Assembly (NCBI GenBank): GCA_003554345.1
Contig: PWGE01000298.1
Location: forward strand, 1 to 8,275
Origin: T1SED10-198M sp003554345 [NCBI: Candidatus Sumerlaeota bacterium]
Lineage (GTDB): Bacteria; Sumerlaeota; T1SED10-198M
Direction: 5' to 3'
DNA length: 8,275 nt
The notes below the pieces were generated by a model that saw nothing but the letters and a program-made list of their open reading frames with translations, was not told the origin of the DNA and did no database searches. Shown one piece after another: positions 1 to 5,867 of the stretch. The translations under genes were made by a program, and so were the position numbers. Within the stretch, counting starts at the first letter, position 1; each line of letters starts with the position of its first letter.

Positions 1-419
1 GAGGGTGTAGACATATCGCCTTCCAGCTCGCGCAGGTCCTTGAGAAACAGGTCCTCCCGAATACCGAATTCAGCCGCCAGCCGCTGGAGTTCACAATTTC
101 CACTGCGACCACATTTCAGACAATCATTGGGATGATTGGAAAGAATAAGTTCCAGCACAGTTCGCCGGATATCTATTACTTCTGCAGCATTGGTGATAAT
201 ATCCATACCTTCCTGTACGGGAGTGCAACAAGCTCTGGGCAATTTTGAAGAGCTCTGATCTTTGACAATGCAAATCCCACAAGAACCGGATGGCTTTAAA
301 TCGGGATGGTAACATAGCACCGGAATCTTGATCTGAGCCGTCTTGGCAGCTTTTAAAATAGTTGTTCCCTCAGGAACAGTTACCGGTACATTGTTAATTT
401 TCAGGGATATCTCTTTCAT
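1..419 (-). CDS. hndD: NADH-dependent [FeFe]-hydrogenase large subunit (HndD/HydA-like), N-terminal part, cut by window edge
   Basis: I translated 139 codons from the ATG at 419-417; the frame is open to the left edge, so the gene is partial only because the window ends. Residues 1-75 form a plant-type [2Fe-2S] ferredoxin domain with C36, C47, C50 and C64. Residues 96-109 give H-x3-C-x2-C-x5-C (H96, C100, C103, C109), the His-Cys3 [4Fe-4S] site shared by HydA/HndD, NuoG and NAD-linked formate dehydrogenases. A strong Shine-Dalgarno (AGGAGGA, 10 nt before the ATG) sits in the 32-nt gap after hndC. The fourth-place position after hndA, hndB and hndC favours a cytoplasmic H2-evolving or H2-oxidising [FeFe]-hydrogenase subunit. 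The H-cluster domain is not visible, so NuoG or a formate dehydrogenase alpha subunit remains possible. Confidence 0.7.
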   Translation of the reverse strand, partial: MKEISLKINNVPVTVPEGTTILKAAKTAQIKIPVLCYHPDLKPSGSCGICIVKDQSSSKLPRACCTPVQEGMDIITNAAEVIDIRRTVLELILSNHPNDCLKCGRSGNCELQRLAAEFGIREDLFLKDLRELEGDMSTP

Positions 420-451
420 TTTTTTAAAATCCTCCTGCTTGAACTTCCTTA

Positions 452-2245
452 TCAACCAAAAGAAATGGCATCAAACTTGCATGCCTTGTAGCATTCACCA
501 CATTTGATGCATTTTTCCTGAATTATCTCGTGAGGTTTGCGTTTTTCACCAATAACAGCATCTGAGGGGCAACGCACCTTACACAGGCCGCAGCCAATAC
601 ACTGCTCAGAAAGGATGTTATAACGAACCAGATCGCGGCATTTTTTAGCTCGGCAATGTTTCTCATCAATATGTTCTGTATATTCATCTTCAAAATACTT
701 CAGGGATGACAGGACAGGGTTAGGGGTAGACTGTCCCAGTCCACATAAAGAGGCTTTTTGCATGGTTTCTGAGATTGTTCTCAATCGATCAATCGCGGTG
801 GGAGTAGCTAAACCCGAGCTGATTTTATCCAGATATCCAAAAAGCTGTTGTCCGCCAATTCGACAGGGAGCACATTTACCGCATGACTCATCTACGGAAA
901 ACTGCAAGTAAAACTTGGACACATCAATCATGCAGTCATCTTCATCCATCGCAATAAGACCACCTGAACCCATAATAGAGCCCAGCTTCGACAGATTTTC
1001 ATAATCAATAGGAGTATCCAGGTCTTCTGCCGGAATCATCCCTCCAGAAGGTCCACCTGTTTGAGCCGCTTTAAATTTTTTGCCACCTTTGATACCACCG
1101 CCAATGTTAAAGATAACTTCTCGAAGTGACGTTCCCATGGGCACTTCTATCAAACCCGAATTATTGACTTTTCCAGTCAGGGCAAAGACCTTGGTTCCTT
1201 TTGAATCACCGGAACCAATAGAAGCAAACCATTTCCCACTTCGCAACATAATTACAGGTATATTAGCCAGGGTTTCGACATTGTTGATACAGGATGGCAA
1301 ATTCCACAGCCCCTTTACAGAAGGAAAAGGAGGACGTGGTCTCGGCATACCCCGATCACCTTCAATGGATGCTATCAGCGCCGTTTCTTCTCCGCAGACA
1401 AAAGCACCAGCTCCCAGCCTTAATTCAATATGAAAAGAAAAATCCGTACCCAGAATATTCTCACCCAACAAGCCATACTCCTCTGCCTGGGCAATAGCCT
1501 TATTCAATCGCTTAATGGCTAAAGGATATTCGGCACGGATATAGATATATCCCTGCTCAGCACCTATTGTATAGCCCGCTATCGCCATCGCTTCCAGAAC
1601 AGAGTGAGGATCTCCTTCGAGGGTACTACGATCCATGTAGGCACCGGGATCGCCTTCATCAGCATTACAGATAATATATTTGGGCTCTCCTTCCGCCTGC
1701 CTGGTAAACTTCCACTTCATCCAGGTGGGAAATCCAGCCCCTCCTCGCCCTCTCAATCCTGCCTCTTTCACCTCTTCAATAACATCATCGGGGCTCATTT
1801 CAGAAAGAACTTTTGCCAGAGCGGCATATCCTTCACGCTCTATATAATCATCAATCTTTTCCGGATCAATGACTCCACAGTTACGCAAAACAAGGCGAAA
1901 TTGACTTTGATAAAAATCGCTGTCGGGTAACCGGATATTTTCCTTGGCCGGCGGCTCATATAAATACTTCTTGACCGGTTTATCCTGCCCGAAGTGCTCT
2001 CTAACAATTTTTGATATATTTTTCAGAGAAAGATTGTGATAAAGATGTTCGCCTGGTTCCACCTTCATAAGGGGACCCTTTTCAGTTACCTGCTCACATT
2101 CACCCATAACAATCTGCACAGTATCCTCTAATCCCTGTTCATCAACCTCTCTCATAAAGGCTTCATATATTTCTTCACTTGTCCGCCCGCTACAGTCTTC
2201 CTCACAGGGGCAGATAATGGCATAATATTTATAATACGAGGTCAT
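452..2245 (-). CDS. hndC: NuoF-like NADH/FMN Fe-S subunit of NAD(H)-linked hydrogenase (HndC/HydB)
   Basis: This 597-aa protein is the diaphorase subunit: it exchanges electrons with NAD(H) at FMN and passes them through Fe-S clusters. In order it shows a thioredoxin-like N-terminus (about 1-90), the nucleotide/FMN motif RGRGGAGFPTWMKW (166-179), NADEGDPGAYMDR (194-206), GAGAFVCGEETALIASIEG (278-296), the [4Fe-4S] site C455, C458, C461 with C501, and a C-terminal ferredoxin with two 4Cys sets (C549/C552/C555/C559 and C579/C582/C585/C589). H525, C531 and C536 before the ferredoxin match a family-conserved element that may hold a metal (inference). The N-terminal [2Fe-2S] site is degenerate: C12, C14, C18 and C50 are present, but the usual C-x3-C partner is T54. 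I chose the ATG at 2245 because AAGGAGGA lies 7 nt before it; an in-frame upstream Met at 2296 lies inside hndB. The length fits HndC/HydB (about 600 aa) rather than ordinary NuoF (about 430 aa). Confidence 0.93.
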   Translation of the reverse strand: MTSYYKYYAIICPCEEDCSGRTSEEIYEAFMREVDEQGLEDTVQIVMGECEQVTEKGPLMKVEPGEHLYHNLSLKNISKIVREHFGQDKPVKKYLYEPPAKENIRLPDSDFYQSQFRLVLRNCGVIDPEKIDDYIEREGYAALAKVLSEMSPDDVIEEVKEAGLRGRGGAGFPTWMKWKFTRQAEGEPKYIICNADEGDPGAYMDRSTLEGDPHSVLEAMAIAGYTIGAEQGYIYIRAEYPLAIKRLNKAIAQAEEYGLLGENILGTDFSFHIELRLGAGAFVCGEETALIASIEGDRGMPRPRPPFPSVKGLWNLPSCINNVETLANIPVIMLRSGKWFASIGSGDSKGTKVFALTGKVNNSGLIEVPMGTSLREVIFNIGGGIKGGKKFKAAQTGGPSGGMIPAEDLDTPIDYENLSKLGSIMGSGGLIAMDEDDCMIDVSKFYLQFSVDESCGKCAPCRIGGQQLFGYLDKISSGLATPTAIDRLRTISETMQKASLCGLGQSTPNPVLSSLKYFEDEYTEHIDEKHCRAKKCRDLVRYNILSEQCIGCGLCKVRCPSDAVIGEKRKPHEIIQEKCIKCGECYKACKFDAISFG

Positions 2246-2252
2246 TGGCAAT

Positions 2253-2260
2253 TCCTCCTT
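2253..2260 (-). promoter_or_regulatory. Ribosome binding site that fixes the hndC start
   Basis: AAGGAGGA on the minus strand overlaps the TAA stop of hndB (2259-2261) and ends 7 nt before the ATG at 2245. It decides against the longer reading frame beginning at 2296 and suggests translational coupling of hndB and hndC. Confidence 0.85.
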
Positions 2261-2636
2261 ACTGCTTTTCCCAGATATCAGGTGCTGGACGATCAACTAC
2301 ATGCCCATCCACCAATTTTCTATGTACCAGGTGTTTGACAACTATTTTTTTGGCAATACCTTCATCAACATTCCCATAAATTATCGTCGGCATATCTTTC
2401 ATCAGGACCTCTACATTTGGCTCACAGTAACAGTAACCCATGCAACCGGTTCTTTGAATTTCATAGTCTTTTATGTCATGCTTTTTCAACTCTTTTTCTA
2501 TGACCTTTACGGCATCTTCAGCACCGGCGGCAATACCACACGTCCCCAGTCCCACGCGCAATATAATGGAACTCCTGGACGAGCGACGCAGCTTATCGCG
2601 CAGTTTTTTCAGAGAGTCTTTATCAAGTTTTTTCAT
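2259..2636 (-). CDS. hndB: Small thioredoxin-like [2Fe-2S] ferredoxin subunit (HndB-like)
   Basis: This 125-aa protein resembles HndB, the stand-alone [2Fe-2S] subunit of NADP/NAD-reducing Hnd hydrogenases; its exact place in the electron path is not settled by sequence. A basic N-terminal helix (1-22) precedes the fold, with GTCGIAAGAE at 31-40 and GCMGYCYCEPNVEV at 64-77. Candidate cluster ligands are C33, C65, C69 and C71. As I recall the family, C33 and the C65-x3-C69 pair are usual, while C71 is an additional cysteine that could serve as fourth ligand (inference). The ATG overlaps the TGA of hndA in an ATGA junction (4-nt overlap), with a GAGGTG ribosome site 5 nt upstream, so translation is probably coupled. 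A separate hndB between NuoE-like and NuoF-like genes argues for Hnd rather than respiratory complex I. Confidence 0.88.
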   Translation of the reverse strand: MKKLDKDSLKKLRDKLRRSSRSSIILRVGLGTCGIAAGAEDAVKVIEKELKKHDIKDYEIQRTGCMGYCYCEPNVEVLMKDMPTIIYGNVDEGIAKKIVVKHLVHRKLVDGHVVDRPAPDIWEKQ

Positions 2637-3118
2637 GGTGACACCTCTTCCCTGGTATATTGAGCCAGGATTTCTGGTAAATCATCTTTTACCACCTTCC
2701 CAAAAACCTTACCATTAATCACAATCGCCGGGGCCAGGCCGCAACAACCTATACATCTGACCGATTCTACAGAAAAACGCCCATCATCTGTCGTTTCTCC
2801 CTCTTCTATACCCAGCAGATTCTTAAGTTCTTCCAGTAAATCTTCCCCACCTTTCAGATAACAGGCAGTTCCCATGCACACAGAAATTTGATAAGCACCG
2901 GGTTTGACCAGTTTGAAAAAATGGTAAAAAGTAGCCACGCCGAATATCTTCGCCAGCGGCACTTCCAGTTCCCGTGAAACCTCATGTGCTACATCACGGG
3001 GAATATATCCATATATCTCCTGTACCCGATGCAGGACAACAATAAGATTTCCCGGCTTATCCTTCCACTCTTTTATAAAGTCCTTCAAGTCTTTCTTTAG
3101 CTTGACTTTAGCAGCCAT
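2633..3118 (-). CDS. hndA: NuoE-like [2Fe-2S] subunit of NAD(H)-linked hydrogenase (HndA/HydC)
   Basis: This 161-aa protein has the full NuoE-family layout: an N-terminal helical region (about 1-75, with GYIPRDVAHEVSRELEVPLA at 37-56 and FGVATFYHFF at 59-68) and a C-terminal thioredoxin-like [2Fe-2S] domain. The cluster ligands are C81 and C86 (C-x4-C) and C122 and C126 (C-x3-C); C125 is an extra cysteine. The length equals the usual 150-170 aa. In Hnd and bifurcating HydABC complexes this subunit binds the NuoF-like subunit and takes part in electron transfer near FMN in the cytoplasm. GGAGGT lies 6 nt before the ATG. It is the first gene of the operon, directly behind a promoter-like region with a Rex-type operator. 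Confidence 0.93.
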   Translation of the reverse strand: MAAKVKLKKDLKDFIKEWKDKPGNLIVVLHRVQEIYGYIPRDVAHEVSRELEVPLAKIFGVATFYHFFKLVKPGAYQISVCMGTACYLKGGEDLLEELKNLLGIEEGETTDDGRFSVESVRCIGCCGLAPAIVINGKVFGKVVKDDLPEILAQYTREEVSP

Positions 3119-3149
3119 GAGATGACCTCCAGAAAATTTGGATGAACTT

Positions 3150-3176
3150 ATTATGGACTAGGTATTATCCCATAAT
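3150..3176. repeat. 7-bp inverted repeat over the hnd promoter start region
   Basis: ATTATGG at 3150-3156 and CCATAAT at 3170-3176 are perfect inverted copies separated by 13 nt, with half-site centres 20 bp apart, about two helical turns. The element covers the proposed -10 and start point and ends 31 nt before the hndA ATG. It could be an operator for a dimeric repressor or a weak hairpin in the DNA or early transcript. No regulator can be assigned. Confidence 0.35.
3164..3172 (-). promoter_or_regulatory. Extended -10 promoter element of the hnd operon
   Basis: On the minus strand TGGGATAAT has the form TGn plus GATAAT, a five-of-six match to TATAAT with the extended-10 TG. No good -35 is correctly spaced; the nearest TTG-containing hexamer, TTGCTT, is 20 nt upstream. 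An extended -10 can work without a strong -35. Transcription would begin near 3157, giving a leader of about 38 nt that contains the hndA ribosome site. Confidence 0.4.
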
Positions 3177-3196
3177 TTATTGAAAAAGGAAGCAAT

Positions 3197-3214
3197 CTGT
3201 TAAATTTTTATCAA
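3197..3214. promoter_or_regulatory. Putative Rex (NADH/NAD+ sensor) operator
   Basis: CTGTTAA-ATTT-TTATCAA matches the clostridial Rex consensus TTGTTAA-N4-TTAACAA at 12 of 14 specified positions, with the correct 4-nt spacer; each half-site has one mismatch. It lies 78-96 nt upstream of the hndA ATG and just upstream of the extended -10. Rex represses fermentative and hydrogenase genes when NAD+ is high relative to NADH, so an NADH-linked hydrogenase operon is an expected target. No rex gene is in the window. Confidence 0.55.
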
Positions 3215-3298
3215 ATAGCACCATGATTTACCGCCAGAAGAGTATGGCAATCTTTTTGAATTGGATCAGAAAACTCATGTGACTTCCTGTATCAGATA

Positions 3299-5143
3299 TT
3301 AATGGTCTTCATGAAGGTACTGTTGTAACTGTAGAAAATACACAATATCCTTCTGACGAAATAAACGGTCACTCATTACCACCAGTATTCCTTCAACTTC
3401 CTCATAACGCTCTTTATGGAGTAAAGCCATGGCATATCCCCAGTAAACATCGTTGGTATTTAAAGAAGAAAGCACATATTCATATACCTCTATCGATTGC
3501 TCATATTTCTGATGCTGGTTCAGTATATCGGCATATCGACTACTGGCATCATAATAATGGGGAGAGAGATTGAAAACTTTTCCCAGGAGCTCCAGTTGTT
3601 CAGGGCGGGTAGGAAGCCTGGCAATCAAAGTTTCGATTTGCTCTTGAATGTGCTCAGCCTCTTCTTTCTCACCTTCCAACTTTGCCAGGTGATATTCTGA
3701 ATCAAGACGGCGAATCTTTTCAGGAATACCCGAAAATTGCCTCTCTTCCCTATCCTGCAGGGCTCGCACCTGTTTATAAAGACTGCGGGCAATAAGTTCC
3801 CGTCCCGTAAAAGCCATTACCACCACAGAAAGAATAATAACCAGTCCGCGTAAAAGGGGGGATATTCGCAAGTGCTTCCAGGTATGGGAAGGAATATTCC
3901 AAACACTCATCAAAAAGAAAAATGTGGAGGGAACAATCAACTGAAAAGGAAAACTCATCTGGCTGTTCAGTAAAAAAAGACTGAAAAAACCCATAATAAA
4001 CCAGTCTCTCTTTTGCCATCCCGTACGGATTCTATAAAAACAAAGATATAAAAAAATCAGACCTCCTACGAGTCCCAACTCGGTGAACAACTGATAAACG
4101 TCATTATGTACAGCATTGGTAAATTGTCCGGCATAGCCCAAAAACTCGGGATTGCGAAGGATATAGGGAGAAATATAACGAGGAAAAAGATAAATAAAGT
4201 TATTGAATCCTGCACCACTCAAAGGGTTTATTAAAAATATCTGTCGGGCATTTTCCCAGATAATGGCACGGGTCGGTCCTCCCAGGTGCCAGCGTTCCGA
4301 AGCAAAAGCCAGTTTTAAAATACCACCAGACAGAGGATTAAGCGGATGGTTGAACGCCCAGAATGACACAGCTCCTACCGCAATCACCACTAAAATACTC
4401 ATTTCCCGGGGTTTATAAAAGAAAGAACGATGCCCAATCACCAGCACCATGAAGAAAAAAAACAATGAAAAAATAGCCGAGACAGACCAGGAGACAACCA
4501 GCGCCAGTGTCCATATGGCGACGACTCCTCCCCATAGATACCTCCTGCGTCGAACCTGAAGAAAACGCATCACCATAAAGGGGAAGAATAAACACAGGAT
4601 ACCTGCCAGGAAATCAGTATTTCCCAGACTGCTCTGGATATAATCCCGCCAATCACCCAGTGTAGGAGCTATTCCAAGCACAACGGGATCAAAATCATAC
4701 AGGCAACTATAGTAAAGTTGCCCCATGCCCAGCAAGGCCATGGCAGTCACTGATATGATCACAGCCAACCGGCATTTGGCACGTAATAATGGGGTTTGAA
4801 CCTGGATAAAAAGAAAAGCCAGTAAAAATTGAAAGAGAAGCACTATACCCGCCCGAGAAGCCAGTACGGGAGAAGAAGCCCATATCGGGCTGAAAAGGGC
4901 GTAGACTACAAAAACGGTCAAGGTTAAAAAGGGAACGGAAAGAGAAAAACGCCAGCGATTTTTACAAACAGCCAGAGAGAATACACCCACACAGGACAAA
5001 AGTATTAATACATATTGCTTGGGAAACTCAAAGGTGTCTTCCAGAGATCGAGAATACAGAAGAGGGAAAACTAAAAAGAAGTAAAGAACAAGTAAAGAAA
5101 GAAATTTTTGAGAATAGATTTTAGTCTGGTTTATCAATAGCAA
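3299..5143 (-). CDS. O-antigen ligase/polymerase family membrane protein with coiled-coil and TPR tail
   Basis: This 614-aa protein belongs to the O-antigen ligase (WaaL/Wzy_C-type) superfamily, which transfers or polymerises undecaprenyl-linked glycans on the outer face of the inner membrane. About 12-13 hydrophobic segments span residues 13 to 446. Family landmarks are SSLGNTDFLA (171-180), R292 in TRAIIWENA, NPLSGAGFNNF (306-316) and AVHND (344-348), whose H346 aligns with the functionally important His of the large periplasmic loop. Residues 455-510 are highly charged and helical, probably coiled coil. Residues 525-605 look like one or two TPR repeats. The start is TTG at 5143, supported by AAGGAG 9 nt upstream; it overlaps rsmI by 23 nt. 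The same family includes pilin and protein glycan ligases (PglL/TfpO), so the acceptor (lipid A, surface polymer or pilin) is unknown; pilT lies nearby but on the other strand. Confidence 0.82.
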   Translation of the reverse strand: MLLINQTKIYSQKFLSLLVLYFFLVFPLLYSRSLEDTFEFPKQYVLILLSCVGVFSLAVCKNRWRFSLSVPFLTLTVFVVYALFSPIWASSPVLASRAGIVLLFQFLLAFLFIQVQTPLLRAKCRLAVIISVTAMALLGMGQLYYSCLYDFDPVVLGIAPTLGDWRDYIQSSLGNTDFLAGILCLFFPFMVMRFLQVRRRRYLWGGVVAIWTLALVVSWSVSAIFSLFFFFMVLVIGHRSFFYKPREMSILVVIAVGAVSFWAFNHPLNPLSGGILKLAFASERWHLGGPTRAIIWENARQIFLINPLSGAGFNNFIYLFPRYISPYILRNPEFLGYAGQFTNAVHNDVYQLFTELGLVGGLIFLYLCFYRIRTGWQKRDWFIMGFFSLFLLNSQMSFPFQLIVPSTFFFLMSVWNIPSHTWKHLRISPLLRGLVIILSVVVMAFTGRELIARSLYKQVRALQDREERQFSGIPEKIRRLDSEYHLAKLEGEKEEAEHIQEQIETLIARLPTRPEQLELLGKVFNLSPHYYDASSRYADILNQHQKYEQSIEVYEYVLSSLNTNDVYWGYAMALLHKERYEEVEGILVVMSDRLFRQKDIVYFLQLQQYLHEDH

Positions 5144-5819
5144 GCACCAATTCTCCTTTCCATTGAGGAGAGGGTTGTATCTGCAAATAGTCCTTCAACA
5201 TGTAAGTTCTTTCCTCCTGAAAAACCTTTGTCATTTCCCGGACCAGACATATCTTTCTATTGCCCAGCACTTCATACACATCTTCCAGCGTCTTTTGCAC
5301 CTTATAAGGAGAAAGATAGAAAAGCAACGTCGCTTTCAAACCTTTCACTTCCTCCAGGGCCTTTTTACGTTTCCCCCTTTTTTCCGGCAAAAAACCACCG
5401 AAGAAGAATTTATCAGGAGGCATAGCACTGAGAATAAGGGCATTTGTTACTGCTGTAGGTCCGGGAATTATATCAATGTTATACTCCTTTTCTTTCAGGT
5501 AACGTACCAGTTTATAGCCTGGATCAGAAATGACGGGCATCCCTGCATTGGTAACCAGCCCCACTTTTTTTCCTTTTTGAAGCAACCGGTCTATTTCAGG
5601 TATTTTTCGCTCCTCATTATTTTCAGTGTAAACTCGCAGAGGTAACCGAATGTCATAATGGGAGAGGAGTTTACGGGTACGACGGGTATTTTCGCAGTAA
5701 AGAGTATCCAGATCTTTCCGCAAAACATCCAGCGCACGCAGGGTTATATCCCTTATATTGCCGATAGGTGTCCCAATGATATAGAGGGTTCCCTCCTGGT
5801 GGGTTGTTTTTCTGTTCAT
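5121..5819 (-). CDS. rsmI: 16S rRNA (cytidine-1402-2'-O)-methyltransferase family protein (RsmI-like), short variant
   Basis: RsmI uses S-adenosylmethionine to methylate the ribose of C1402 in the 16S rRNA decoding centre. The 232-aa product keeps the tetrapyrrole-methylase fold: TLYIIGTPIGNIRDITLRAL (11-30), CENTRRTRKLL (42-52), VTNAGMPVISDPGYKLV (89-105), the PGPTAV loop (119-124), FFGGFLPEKRGKR (139-151) and REMTKVFQEE (194-203). Two signature acidic residues are changed: the usual E-D-T-R reads E-N-T-R (N44) and the usual S-D-A-G-T-P reads T-N-A-G-M-P (N91). It ends about 50 residues short of typical RsmI (280-290 aa), lacking the C-terminal helical domain. The ATG at 5819 has no Shine-Dalgarno, but the family motif begins soon after it, so later starts would delete the first strand. 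It is divergent from ribBA and overlaps the ligase gene by 23 nt. A divergent paralogue is the main alternative. Confidence 0.85.
   Translation of the reverse strand: MNRKTTHQEGTLYIIGTPIGNIRDITLRALDVLRKDLDTLYCENTRRTRKLLSHYDIRLPLRVYTENNEERKIPEIDRLLQKGKKVGLVTNAGMPVISDPGYKLVRYLKEKEYNIDIIPGPTAVTNALILSAMPPDKFFFGGFLPEKRGKRKKALEEVKGLKATLLFYLSPYKVQKTLEDVYEVLGNRKICLVREMTKVFQEERTYMLKDYLQIQPSPQWKGELVLAIDKPD
5153..5158 (-). promoter_or_regulatory. Ribosome binding site supporting the TTG start of the ligase gene
   Basis: AAGGAG on the minus strand lies inside the 3' end of rsmI, 9 nt before the TTG at 5143-5141. The next in-frame TTG, at 5137, would leave a 15-nt spacer, so the first TTG is preferred. 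Coupling to rsmI translation is likely. Confidence 0.6.
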
Positions 5820-5831
5820 AGGTATTTAAAT

Positions 5832-5837
5832 ATTATA
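5832..5837 (-). promoter_or_regulatory. -10 element of the rsmI promoter
   Basis: A perfect TATAAT on the minus strand ends 12 nt before the rsmI ATG. The best -35 candidates 16-17 nt upstream (CTGTTT or CCTGTT) are poor. If used, transcription would begin about 5-6 nt before the ATG, so the rsmI mRNA would be almost leaderless. That fits the missing ribosome binding site. Confidence 0.4.
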
Positions 5838-5843
5838 AGGAAA

Positions 5844-5849
5844 TACAAT
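5844..5849 (+). promoter_or_regulatory. Possible -10 element of ribBA
   Basis: TACAAT matches TATAAT at five of six positions and lies 18 nt before the ribBA ATG at 5868. No acceptable -35 is spaced correctly. The 48-bp divergent spacer is too short for an FMN riboswitch, and none is seen. Confidence 0.25.
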
Positions 5850-5867
5850 AAAAAAACAGGATTTAAT

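Larger units (their letters stand above)
3119..3298 (-). other. Intergenic control region of the hnd operon
   Basis: This 180-nt AT-rich gap lies between the end of the O-antigen ligase family gene and hndA, both read leftwards. Reading towards hndA it contains the Rex-like operator, an extended -10 element and a 7-bp inverted repeat, which are listed separately. I see no intrinsic terminator for the upstream gene: no GC stem is followed by a T-run on the minus strand. Read-through from the upstream gene into hndA is therefore possible. Confidence 0.6.

Noticed and set aside
1080-1930. Several plus-strand open frames opposite hndC
   Set aside because: Their products are low-complexity, Pro/Ser/Leu-rich sequences without family motifs and lie entirely opposite conserved NuoF-like coding sequence; they are shadow frames.
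2246-2296. Seventeen-residue longer N-terminus for hndC starting at the Met at 2296
   Set aside because: This stretch lies inside hndB, has no homology to the family and no ribosome site, whereas AAGGAGGA precedes the ATG at 2245 perfectly.
452-3118. Assignment of the left operon to respiratory complex I (nuoEFG)
   Set aside because: The stand-alone HndB-like ferredoxin and the C-terminal double [4Fe-4S] domain of the NuoF-like protein are features of Hnd/Hyd hydrogenases, not of nuo operons. Some uncertainty remains because the catalytic domain is outside the window.
3225-3257. Stem (GCCA/TGGC plus GATT/AATC with a bulge) followed by TTTTT on the plus strand, resembling a terminator
   Set aside because: The stem is short and interrupted, and no plus-strand gene is transcribed into it. 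On the minus strand, where the genes run, there is no T-run after it.
5658-5867. Upstream extension of the ribBA frame to a Met at 5658
   Set aside because: It is antisense to rsmI, and RibBA homology begins at the ATG at 5868, which has its own AGGA ribosome site.
5820-5867. Possible FMN riboswitch upstream of ribBA
   Set aside because: The spacer is 48 bp, far too short for the roughly 140-nt RFN element, and contains no paired GC-rich helices.
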